Positions 7,041 to 12,669 of a stretch of DNA of 12,669 nucleotides are shown here, one piece after another. How positions within the stretch are numbered: position 1 is the first letter of the stretch; every line of letters starts with the position of its first letter. Made by a program: the position numbers and the translations under genes. This DNA is from an uncultured Eggerthella sp. (GTDB taxonomy: Bacteria; Actinomycetota; Coriobacteriia; Coriobacteriales; Eggerthellaceae). The DNA is taken from positions 1-12,669 of the forward strand of contig URMQ01000034.1 in assembly GCA_900548955.1 (NCBI GenBank), given 5' to 3'. Under the pieces are notes generated by a model. The model made no database searches. It had not been told where the DNA came from and worked only from the letters and a program-made list of their open reading frames with translations.

Positions 7041-8351
7041 ATGTCATTGCCTATCGTTGCTATTGTTGGTCGCCCTAATGTAGGTAAATCAACAATGGTA
7101 AACCGCCTTGCGGAAAATAATGAAGCTATTGTTCACGAAATGCGTGGTGTAACGCGTGACCGTTCGTATCATAATGCCGATTGGAACGGTCGTGCTTTTA
7201 CCCTTATTGATACTGGTGGTATCGAAATGGGAAGTGACGATGCATTCCAAAGCTCTATTACGTCTCAGGCACTTGCTGCTACTGATGAGGCAGATGTAAT
7301 CGTTTTTTTGGTTGATGGTCAAACGGGTATTAATGCTGACGACGAGGAAGTCGCTCGTATTTTGCGTCGTTCAAAAAAACCTGTTTTGTTGGCAGTTAAT
7401 AAGCTTGACAGTATAAAGCAAGAAGGCGAAATTTGGGAATTTTATCAGCTTGGTTTAGGTGATCCCCGTCCTGTTTCTGCCTTGCATGGCACTGGTACGG
7501 GCGATTTGCTTGATGAGATAGTGTCATTATTCCCGGAAGATAAGGTAGAAGAAGACGAGCTGGATTCCATCAATGTAGCAATTATTGGTCGTCCTAATGC
7601 GGGAAAGTCTTCTCTTACCAATAAGCTTACCAATAACGATCGCTCTATTGTTTCGGATGTGGCAGGAACTACGCGTGATGCCATTGATACCACAATAGAA
7701 CATGAGGGTAAGTATTACACCATTGTTGATACCGCAGGTCTTCGCAAGAAGAGCGTTGTGCATGAAGACGTAGAGTACTATGGTTTTGTTCGTGCTATGC
7801 GTGCGATTGATCGTGCGCAGGTGGTACTGCTGGTTATAGATGCAACGCTTGGGCTTACTGACCAAGATCAGCGCGTTGCGGGCATGGCAGCAGAGCGTGG
7901 ATGCGCAATGGTAGTTCTTCTTAATAAGTGGGATCTGGTTGAAGGTCCTGAAGCAAAAGCGGAAATTCGTGAGCGTATCGAAGACCGCCTAACGTTTGTT
8001 GGCTATGCTCCGGTTATTGCTATTTCGGCACTTTCGGGCAAGAATGTTCATCGAATTTGGGATGCTATCGATACTGCTTATGAACAGTATTCTTCTGTTA
8101 TTTCTACGAGCCGTTTAAATGTTTGGCTTCAGGATATTCGTGAGTTTGGCCATACTATTTCAAAGGGCAAACGCATTCTTAAGCTTAAGTATGTTACGCA
8201 AACAGGCACCGAGCCTCCGTTTTTTACCTTTTTCTGTAATCATCCCGACTTAATTGAACCTTCGTTTGAGCGCTATTTAGAAAATCGCCTGCGTCAAACC
8301 TTTGGCTTTGAGGGAACTCCTATTCGTATGAAGTTTAAGAAGAAGGACTAG
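7041..8351 (+). CDS. der: Ribosome assembly GTPase Der (EngA)
   Basis: Der is an essential GTPase with two tandem G domains, acting in late assembly of the 50S subunit. Domain 1 shows GRPNVGKS (10-17), DTGG and NKLD (120-123). Domain 2 shows GRPNAGKS (183-190), DTAGLRKK and NKWD (295-298). After about residue 350 comes the KH-like domain with KYVTQTGTEPPFFTFFCN and the ending FEGTPIRMKFKKKD, typical of the family. At 436 residues it is full length, with every nucleotide-binding motif intact in both domains. The ATG at 7041 has AGGAG five bases upstream. Its link to cmk and rluB is a conserved neighbourhood in Gram-positive bacteria. Confidence 0.97.
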   Translation: MSLPIVAIVGRPNVGKSTMVNRLAENNEAIVHEMRGVTRDRSYHNADWNGRAFTLIDTGGIEMGSDDAFQSSITSQALAATDEADVIVFLVDGQTGINADDEEVARILRRSKKPVLLAVNKLDSIKQEGEIWEFYQLGLGDPRPVSALHGTGTGDLLDEIVSLFPEDKVEEDELDSINVAIIGRPNAGKSSLTNKLTNNDRSIVSDVAGTTRDAIDTTIEHEGKYYTIVDTAGLRKKSVVHEDVEYYGFVRAMRAIDRAQVVLLVIDATLGLTDQDQRVAGMAAERGCAMVVLLNKWDLVEGPEAKAEIRERIEDRLTFVGYAPVIAISALSGKNVHRIWDAIDTAYEQYSSVISTSRLNVWLQDIREFGHTISKGKRILKLKYVTQTGTEPPFFTFFCNHPDLIEPSFERYLENRLRQTFGFEGTPIRMKFKKKD

Positions 8352-8355
8352 TGTA

Positions 8356-9303
8356 ATGCTTGAATGTCTTGGATACCTGGGGTTGCTATTTGTAATTGCA
8401 TTTTTGCTGGGATCTATTCCTTGGGGCGTTATTATTTCGCGCATCTTTTATCACACCGACGTGCGTGAACATGGTTCAGGTAATATTGGTACCACTAACG
8501 CCATGAGAACCCTTGGTAAAGTTGGCGGCTCTGCGGTATTTGTTCTTGATTTTGGCAAAGGCGTGTTATCAGGCGTTATAGCAACGATATTTGCTTCTCA
8601 AGTGTTTACTGATATTTCTGCGGTGCAAGAACTTTGTATTGCCGCTGGTCTTACAGGGCCGAATCCTGAAGAGGTATTTGTTCATTATCGTATAACCCAA
8701 ATTTGTGTAAGTGTTGCTTTTTTGGGTTGTATCTGGGGACATATTTTTAGCCCTTGGCTCAAATTTAAAGGTGGTAAGGGTATTGCAGTTGCGGTAGGTT
8801 GTCTTGTTTCTACCTTCGGTCTTACAGGAACTCTTATTGAGTTGGCTATTTTTGTTATTTTGGTTGCTGCAACCAAGTATGTTTCTGTAGGCTCTATAGC
8901 TGCGGCAGTTGCTTGTCCTTTCCTTTCCGCTTATTTCCTTGCTGGCAATCCTATTTCTGTTGTAATTTGCACTATTGCGGCGCTTACTGTTGTTTGGGCG
9001 CATCGAGAAAACATCAAACGTCTTCTTGCGGGTAACGAAAACAAAATTGGCGATAAGAAACGTAAAGCTCAAGCAGAGAACGAAGAAGAAGCAAATAAAG
9101 AAGATTCAGAAGACAAACAGCAAGAAGATATAGAGTCTGATAATAAAGATCAAGATCAAGAGCCTTGTAGCAATGAAGTTACATCAGGGACACCGGAAAC
9201 TGATCAAAGCGCTTCTGAGATAGAGGAAAGCAAAGACGCTGATCAGAATATTTCTGAGATAAAAGAAGACAAAGAAGTTATTCAAAGTAAAGAAGCCAAG
9301 TAG
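8356..9303 (+). CDS. plsY: Glycerol-3-phosphate acyltransferase PlsY with long acidic C-terminal tail
   Basis: PlsY is the membrane enzyme that transfers an acyl group from acyl-phosphate to sn-glycerol-3-phosphate, making lysophosphatidic acid. Its signatures are intact: GSIPWGVIISR (19-29), HGSGNIGTTNAMRTLGK (39-55), FKGGKGIAVAVG (from 137), and WAHRENIKRLLAGNE at the end of the normal fold (His216). Several hydrophobic membrane segments surround them. The enzyme normally ends near here, at about 200-230 residues. This protein continues from residue 229 to 315 with 87 residues very rich in Glu, Asp, Lys, Gln and Ser, without hydrophobic segments and probably disordered. The loop around residues 79-110 is also long. 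AAGGA at 8343-8347 serves the ATG, 4 bp after der. Core function is secure; the tail's role is unknown. Confidence 0.93.
   Translation: MLECLGYLGLLFVIAFLLGSIPWGVIISRIFYHTDVREHGSGNIGTTNAMRTLGKVGGSAVFVLDFGKGVLSGVIATIFASQVFTDISAVQELCIAAGLTGPNPEEVFVHYRITQICVSVAFLGCIWGHIFSPWLKFKGGKGIAVAVGCLVSTFGLTGTLIELAIFVILVAATKYVSVGSIAAAVACPFLSAYFLAGNPISVVICTIAALTVVWAHRENIKRLLAGNENKIGDKKRKAQAENEEEANKEDSEDKQQEDIESDNKDQDQEPCSNEVTSGTPETDQSASEIEESKDADQNISEIKEDKEVIQSKEAK
9201..9278 (+). repeat. 13-codon tandem duplication in the plsY tail
   Basis: Two adjoining 39-bp units (9201-9239 and 9240-9278) match at about 28 of 39 bases. They encode DQSASEIEESKDA and DQNISEIKEDKEV. The 10-base core TTCTGAGATA and the start TGATCA are identical. 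The unit keeps the reading frame, pointing to an old in-frame duplication in the acidic tail. Confidence 0.7.
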
Positions 9304-9337
9304 GTTAACAGAACCGAGCAGAAATAAGAGGCATGCC

Positions 9338-10363
9338 ATGGCAAAGATTGCAGTTGTTGGTGCTGGATCGTGGGGAACTGCTCTAGCACAAACATTGGCA
9401 TTAGGCGGAAACGAAGTTTGTATGTGGGCGCGCAAGGCGCAAGTTGCCCAAGGTATTACGCAAGCGCATCGAAATCCTCGTTATTTATCAGGAATAATGC
9501 TGGCAGAATCCATATGCGCTACCGACGATCTGGCTCAGTGCGTCAATGGTGCAGAAGCAATTGTGATGGTAACTCCTTCTCGCCTAACGCGATCATTTGC
9601 TGAGCAGCTCAAGCCTTTAATATCTTCTGATACGCCTATTGTTTTGTGTTCAAAAGGCGTTGAAGAAGGTAGTGGTATGGTACCTATGCAAGTCTTTGAA
9701 GAAGTTTTAGGCAATGTTGACAGGCTTGCTGCTCTTTCTGGTCCTAATCACGCTGAAGAGGTAGTTGTTGGCGTTCCTGCGGGCACCGTTATAGCTTCTC
9801 CAAATACTGAAATTGCCTGTTATTTCCGCGATTTGTTTACTACACCAACGTTTCGTTGTTATACCTCAGAAGACTATATCGGGGTTGAATTGTGCGCTGC
9901 GTTTAAAAACGTCATCGCTATTGCGGTAGGTGCATCATATGGAATGGGTTATGGCGATAATACTGCCGCCATGCTTATGACTCGCGGAATGGCAGAAATG
10001 AGCCGTCTTGTTACGGCTTGCGGCGGAAAAGCCCTTACAGTGATGGGTCTTGCGGGTGCGGGCGACTTAATTGCTACGTGCACTTCGGAACATTCAAGAA
10101 ATAGAACCTTCGGTAAAGCACTTGCTCAAGGTGGCACGCTTGAAGCATACGAAGAGCGTACACATATGGTAGTTGAAGGTGCACTTGCTTGTAAGACTAT
10201 TTGTCCTTTAGCGCAACGCTACAATGTTGAACTTCCTATAGCAACTGCAGTGCGTTCTATTGTTTGGGAGCATGGTGCTCTTGATACTATTGCGCTGGAG
10301 TTGTTTAGTAGACCACTTACTACAGAATTCTGGGGTTTGGAAGACTCAGAGGCACGTCAGTGA
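9338..10363 (+). CDS. gpsA: NAD(P)-dependent sn-glycerol-3-phosphate dehydrogenase
   Basis: GpsA reduces dihydroxyacetone phosphate to sn-glycerol-3-phosphate, the backbone used by PlsY. The 341-residue protein opens with the dinucleotide-binding loop GAGSWGTA (8-15). CSKGVEEGSG is the first conserved Lys region. The catalytic Lys190 lies in AAFKNVIAIAVG, and the substrate motif LAGAGDLIATCTSEHSRNRT is complete. AAGAGG at 9326-9331 is the ribosome binding site for the ATG at 9338; the 34-bp gap after plsY shows no separate promoter. The TGA stop overlaps the GTG start of the following gene (GTGA), implying translational coupling. The plsY-gpsA pairing is common and functionally direct. Confidence 0.96.
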   Translation: MAKIAVVGAGSWGTALAQTLALGGNEVCMWARKAQVAQGITQAHRNPRYLSGIMLAESICATDDLAQCVNGAEAIVMVTPSRLTRSFAEQLKPLISSDTPIVLCSKGVEEGSGMVPMQVFEEVLGNVDRLAALSGPNHAEEVVVGVPAGTVIASPNTEIACYFRDLFTTPTFRCYTSEDYIGVELCAAFKNVIAIAVGASYGMGYGDNTAAMLMTRGMAEMSRLVTACGGKALTVMGLAGAGDLIATCTSEHSRNRTFGKALAQGGTLEAYEERTHMVVEGALACKTICPLAQRYNVELPIATAVRSIVWEHGALDTIALELFSRPLTTEFWGLEDSEARQ

Positions 10364-10869
10364 AGGCGAAAATAACATCTCCGAGTATTTATTCGAATAA
10401 TGCTCATCATTCGTATTATGTGTACCGTACCCCTATGGGCAGAGTCACAATAGGATGCGATGGGTCAGCGCTTACTCATGTAGCATTCGGGATTGCAGAA
10501 TTCGAAGGTGAATGCAGGGCATGCACACTTACTAATGAGGCTTCAAGTCAGATTTTGGAATATCTTGCGCAAAAGCGCACAACGTTTTCGCTTCCTTTAA
10601 ATCCAAGGGGAACTGATTTTCAGAAAAAGGTATGGGAATACGTTCTCGCTATTCCGTATGGACAAACTCGAACGTATGCGCAAGCCGCTTCTGATCTAGG
10701 CACTCCTAAAGGCTTGCATGCCGTATCTTCGGCGTGTAGTCATAACCCGCTTCCGTTTTTTATTCCCTCGCATCGTGTTATAGGAATGCATGGTGATATG
10801 GGCGGGTTCGTTACAAATCCTGCCGTAAAACAATTTTTAATTTCTTTGGAAGCGCGCAATAATGAATAA
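10360..10869 (+). CDS. Ogt-family O6-alkylguanine alkyltransferase homologue lacking the acceptor cysteine
   Basis: The family removes alkyl groups from O6-alkylguanine in DNA onto a single-use cysteine. This 169-residue protein has both the N-terminal ribonuclease-H-like domain (YYVYRTPMGRVTIGCDG) and the C-terminal DNA-binding domain from about 85 (FQKKVWEYVLAIPYGQTRTY, then NPLPFFIPSHRVIG). The invariant PCHRV is PSHRV: Ser137, encoded by TCG, replaces the alkyl acceptor. The intercalating arginine of the RAVG motif (Arg128 in human AGT) is His120 in HAVS, and the pocket loop reads GGFVTN instead of the usual GGYAGG-like sequence. The frame is intact, so this looks like a maintained alkyltransferase-like (ATL) protein or a recently inactivated gene. 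It starts at GTG within the gpsA stop, with AGAGG at 10348-10352. Alkyl transfer by the normal chemistry is not expected; lesion binding is possible. Confidence 0.8.
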   Translation: MKAKITSPSIYSNNAHHSYYVYRTPMGRVTIGCDGSALTHVAFGIAEFEGECRACTLTNEASSQILEYLAQKRTTFSLPLNPRGTDFQKKVWEYVLAIPYGQTRTYAQAASDLGTPKGLHAVSSACSHNPLPFFIPSHRVIGMHGDMGGFVTNPAVKQFLISLEARNNE

Positions 10870-10870
10870 G

Positions 10871-10904
10871 TTATAGCCTATAAATATGGACTATGGCCGA
10901 TAAA
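10871..10904. repeat. Palindrome and imperfect direct repeat after the Ogt-like gene
   Basis: TTATAG-c-CTATAA at 10871-10883 is a 13-bp palindrome with a one-base centre. TATAGCCTATAAA (10872-10884) recurs as TATGGCCGATAAA (10892-10904), matching 11 of 13 bases at a 20-bp offset, close to two helical turns. This arrangement suits a protein binding site, but nothing identifies the protein. Confidence 0.4.
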
Positions 10905-10909
10905 CGAAT

Positions 10910-11029
10910 GAGACACATGTCGAACTTAGACACACGTTAGAGTCAGGCATGCGTTAGAGTTAGACACACATTTAAAGTGAGACACATGTTAGAGCGAGAC
11001 ACACGTTTGAGTCGGGCATGCATTAGCTA
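10910..11029. repeat. Degenerate 17-bp tandem repeat array, about seven units
   Basis: Seven units of 17-18 bp follow each other, starting at 10910, 10927/10928, 10944, 10961, 10979, 10996 and 11013. The common form is close to GAGACACACGTTAGAGT. Units 3 and 7 instead carry GGCATGC in the middle (CAGGCATGCGTTAGAGT and CGGGCATGCATTAGCTA). Units 1-2-3 resemble 5-6-7, giving a higher-order period of about 69 bp. Many units centre on palindromic hexamers (ACATGT, GCATGC). There is no spacer between units, so it is not a CRISPR array. Function is unknown. Confidence 0.85.
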
Positions 11030-11056
11030 GGAGAAGCAAAAAGAAAGGGGCACAGG

Positions 11057-11761
11057 GTGTTCGGCGAGATTAAAATTGCACCATCAATTCTTTCGGCTGA
11101 TTTCATGAATATGGAACGTGATATTCATATGCTGGAGGCTGGCGGCACTGATTTTATTCACGTAGACGTTATGGACGGTCATTTCGTTCCTAATCTTACG
11201 TTGGGTGTCCCTTTCGTAAAGCAATTGAAACGAATAACGGATATTCCGCTGGATATTCACCTGATGATCTCTAACCCCTTAGAGCAGCTAGATTGGTATT
11301 TAGATGCAGGCGCTGACTGGGTTTCCGTGCATATGGAGACCTTGCGAGATGATGATGAGGTTCGTCAGGTAATTGATCGAATTCGCAAAGCTGGTGCTCA
11401 TCCTGCTCTTACACTAAAGCCAGATTATCCAATAGAGAGCCTTGAGCCTTATATTGCTGATCTGGATATGGTATTAGTCATGAGCGTGTTTCCTGGTTTT
11501 TCAGGCCAGTCTTATATTGAAGGAAGCGAAGAGCGGGTTGGCGAAGTTGCTGCAATGGCAAAACGTCTAAATCCTGATTTGCTCATCGAGGTAGATGGTG
11601 GTATTAGTGCTGGTCGTACAGCGGGACTGGTATGTGCGCAGGGCGCTGATGTTTTGGTGGCAGGATCAGGCGTGTTTGCCCAGCCGAATCCAGAAGAAGC
11701 AATTGGATTTTTACGCGAGGCTGGTAGGATTGGACGTGAAGCTGATAAGGCAGAACGCTAA
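11057..11761 (+). CDS. rpe: Ribulose-phosphate 3-epimerase
   Basis: Rpe interconverts ribulose-5-phosphate and xylulose-5-phosphate in the pentose phosphate pathway. The 234-residue TIM-barrel protein has IAPSILSADF, the metal ligands His35 and Asp37 in HVDVMDGHFVPN, His68 in DIHLMI, and Asp180 in EVDGGIS. The phosphate and loop motifs VMSVFPGFSGQSYI and VLVAGSGVF are present; Phe replaces the Asn usual in the TVNPGF motif. The start is a GTG at 11057 supported by AAAGGGG at 11044-11050; a TAG at 11024 blocks any longer frame. The last 14 residues (AGRIGREADKAER and neighbours) are encoded by the first unit of a tandem repeat that continues past the stop. A 187-bp gap separates it from the upstream operon. 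Confidence 0.95.
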   Translation: MFGEIKIAPSILSADFMNMERDIHMLEAGGTDFIHVDVMDGHFVPNLTLGVPFVKQLKRITDIPLDIHLMISNPLEQLDWYLDAGADWVSVHMETLRDDDEVRQVIDRIRKAGAHPALTLKPDYPIESLEPYIADLDMVLVMSVFPGFSGQSYIEGSEERVGEVAAMAKRLNPDLLIEVDGGISAGRTAGLVCAQGADVLVAGSGVFAQPNPEEAIGFLREAGRIGREADKAER

Positions 11762-11840
11762 GCTGGTAGGACAGCGTGCAAAGCTGATGAGGCTTTTACG
11801 CTAAGCTGGTAGGCGGGGCGCAACGCGCTGATACAGTAGG
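11720..11840. repeat. Three-unit, about 43-bp tandem repeat spanning the end of rpe
   Basis: Unit A (11720-11761) is the last coding stretch of rpe including its TAA. Unit B (11762-11804) and the more diverged unit C (11805 to about 11840) follow directly. All begin GCTGGTAGG and have GCTGAT about 21 bp later; A and B both end in ACGCTAA or GCGCTAA-like sequence. Unit B read in the rpe frame gives AGRTACKADEAFTLSW before a stop, clearly related to the Rpe tail AGRIGREADKAER. This is duplication of a gene end into the spacer. Confidence 0.8.
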
Positions 11841-11849
11841 GGAGAATAG

Positions 11850-12669
11850 ATGGTAAACGCAGCCTCAGATCAGACGAAGATTACTTATTTGGATTGGGCG
11901 GCAACAGCACCTTTGTGTAAAGAAGCACGAGAGGCAATGCTGCCTTATTTAGAGGCGGGTGTTGAAGGACTGCGCTTCGGTACTGGTAATGCCAATTCGC
12001 TCTACGAAATGGGGCGGGTGGCGTTTCGTGCGCTTGAGCAGGCAAGGGAAACTATTGCGCGCAGCATAGGGGCACGCCCTGATGAGCTGGTGTTTACTTC
12101 AGGTGCTACAGAGGCAGATAATGCGGCATTGTTTGGCATAGTAGATGCCTGCATGATGAAGGCAGAACAAACAGGAAATCATGAATGCGTTCCCCAGGTA
12201 GTGGTTTCCACTTTAGAGCACGAAGCCATTTTAGAAGCGGTAGAAGTTTTGGGGCGCTGGGGTGCTCAGATTACCTATGTTAATCCTGATGCATCTGGTC
12301 ATATTACTCCCGAAGCGTTGCAGGAAGTCATAACGGATCGCGTAATGCTGGTATCCATCATGGCAGTAAACAACGAAATAGGTAGCGTTATGGATATTCC
12401 TGCCTTGGCGAAGGTTGCCCACAACGCTGGGGCTCTCTTTCATGTGGATGCTACCCAGGCTTTAGGCAAGGTGCCTTTGTCGGTGAAAAAATGGGGTGTT
12501 GATGCTCTTTCAATTTCATCTCATAAAATCGGCGGTCCTAAAGGAATGGGAGCTTTGTTCCTGAAGGCACGTACTCCTTTCACGGCGCAAATTGTGGGCG
12601 GTGGACAGGAAAGCGGAAACCGAAGCGGCACACAAAATGTTATGGGTGCGGTTGGTTTTGCTGCGGCTT
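11850..12669 (+). CDS. Cysteine desulfurase, NifS/IscS-type (3' end outside window)
   Basis: This PLP enzyme takes sulfur from cysteine as a persulfide for Fe-S clusters or tRNA thiolation. The first 273 codons are open to the window edge. The N-terminal YLDWAATAPL is followed by SGATEADNAALFG (PLP phosphate region), His124 in STLEHEAI, NNEIGSVMDIP, Asp200 and Gln203 in HVDATQALGK, and the Schiff-base Lys226 in SSHKIGGPKGMGALF. GGGQESGNRSGTQNV is also typical. The active-site cysteine loop lies beyond the window, so group I (IscS/NifS) and other subtypes cannot be fully separated; the sequence fits the group I fold rather than SufS. The ATG at 11850 has AGGGGAG (11838-11844). The leader is the eroded third unit of the rpe-tail repeat. 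In Gram-positive genomes such genes often precede mnmA, which would imply tRNA 2-thiouridine synthesis, but that is not visible here. Confidence 0.93.
   Translation, partial: MVNAASDQTKITYLDWAATAPLCKEAREAMLPYLEAGVEGLRFGTGNANSLYEMGRVAFRALEQARETIARSIGARPDELVFTSGATEADNAALFGIVDACMMKAEQTGNHECVPQVVVSTLEHEAILEAVEVLGRWGAQITYVNPDASGHITPEALQEVITDRVMLVSIMAVNNEIGSVMDIPALAKVAHNAGALFHVDATQALGKVPLSVKKWGVDALSISSHKIGGPKGMGALFLKARTPFTAQIVGGGQESGNRSGTQNVMGAVGFAAA

Larger units (their letters stand above)
10870..11056 (+). other. 187-bp intergenic region with repeats, no gene
   Basis: No plausible protein gene is seen here: the only open frames are under 20 codons. The first 35 bp are A/T-rich with a palindrome and a 13-bp direct repeat. 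The middle is a 17-bp tandem repeat array (separate entry), and the last 27 bp hold the purine-rich ribosome binding site of rpe. No well-spaced -35/-10 pair and no terminator stem with a T run are evident. Confidence 0.6.

Noticed and set aside
7041..8351. Similarity between the two halves of der as a recent duplication
   Set aside because: Two tandem GTPase domains are the normal architecture of all Der/EngA proteins.
8569..9072. Long antisense open frame (167 codons, minus strand) opposite plsY
   Set aside because: It lies wholly opposite a clear plsY gene, its translation is Asn/Arg/Lys-rich with no recognisable motif, and no ribosome binding site or neighbour supports it. It is a shadow frame.
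10910..11026. Small peptide genes within the 17-bp array (for example an ATG-started 10-codon frame and a GTG-started 17-codon frame)
   Set aside because: They are very short, lack ribosome binding sites, and arise from the repeat sequence itself.
10910..11029. CRISPR array
   Set aside because: The 17-bp units are directly adjacent without unique spacers, the units are degenerate, and no cas genes are nearby.
11762..11849. Intrinsic terminator after rpe
   Set aside because: The self-similarity in this region is direct, not inverted, and no G/C stem followed by a T run is present.

Overview
The window is a dense stretch of bacterial housekeeping genes, all on the + strand. It has moderate base composition, very short or overlapping gene junctions and clear Shine-Dalgarno sites. 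Gene content is scpA-scpB-rluB, tyrA-aroA-cmk-plsC-ispH-der-plsY-gpsA, an Ogt-like gene, rpe and a cysteine desulfurase. Neighbourhoods mixing scpA/scpB/rluB with cmk and der are known from Actinobacteria and Firmicutes. The IspH motif AGACYGV and the moderate base composition make me lean to a Coriobacteriia-type actinobacterium, but this is inference and has not been checked by any search.

Layout. Positions 1-1979 hold the 3' end of scpA, then scpB and rluB with overlapping stop/start codons (chromosome condensation, then 23S rRNA pseudouridylation). A 176-bp gap (1980-2155) carries a good sigma-70-type promoter and short palindromes. From 2156 to 6969 runs a tight operon: tyrA (tyrosine branch, with ACT domain), aroA (EPSP synthase), cmk, plsC and ispH. 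After a 71-bp gap come der (ribosome assembly GTPase), plsY, gpsA and an Ogt-family gene. A 187-bp gap holds a degenerate 17-bp tandem repeat array. Then come rpe, a second tandem repeat that includes the end of rpe, and the first 273 codons of a NifS/IscS-type cysteine desulfurase cut by the window edge.

How the genes work together. GpsA makes sn-glycerol-3-phosphate, PlsY adds the first acyl chain and PlsC the second, so the whole route to phosphatidic acid sits here. TyrA and AroA serve the shikimate/tyrosine pathway, IspH ends the MEP isoprenoid pathway, Cmk feeds CTP/dCTP pools, and Der and RluB act on the large ribosomal subunit.

Most unusual points. The Ogt-like protein has serine in place of the alkyl-accepting cysteine (PSHRV instead of PCHRV) and histidine in place of the DNA-intercalating arginine. 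PlsY carries an 87-residue, very acidic, low-complexity C-terminal tail containing a 13-residue tandem duplication. rpe is bracketed by two unrelated tandem repeat arrays, one of which has copied the end of its coding sequence beyond the stop codon. I see no mobile element, CRISPR array, tRNA, rRNA or convincing intrinsic terminator.
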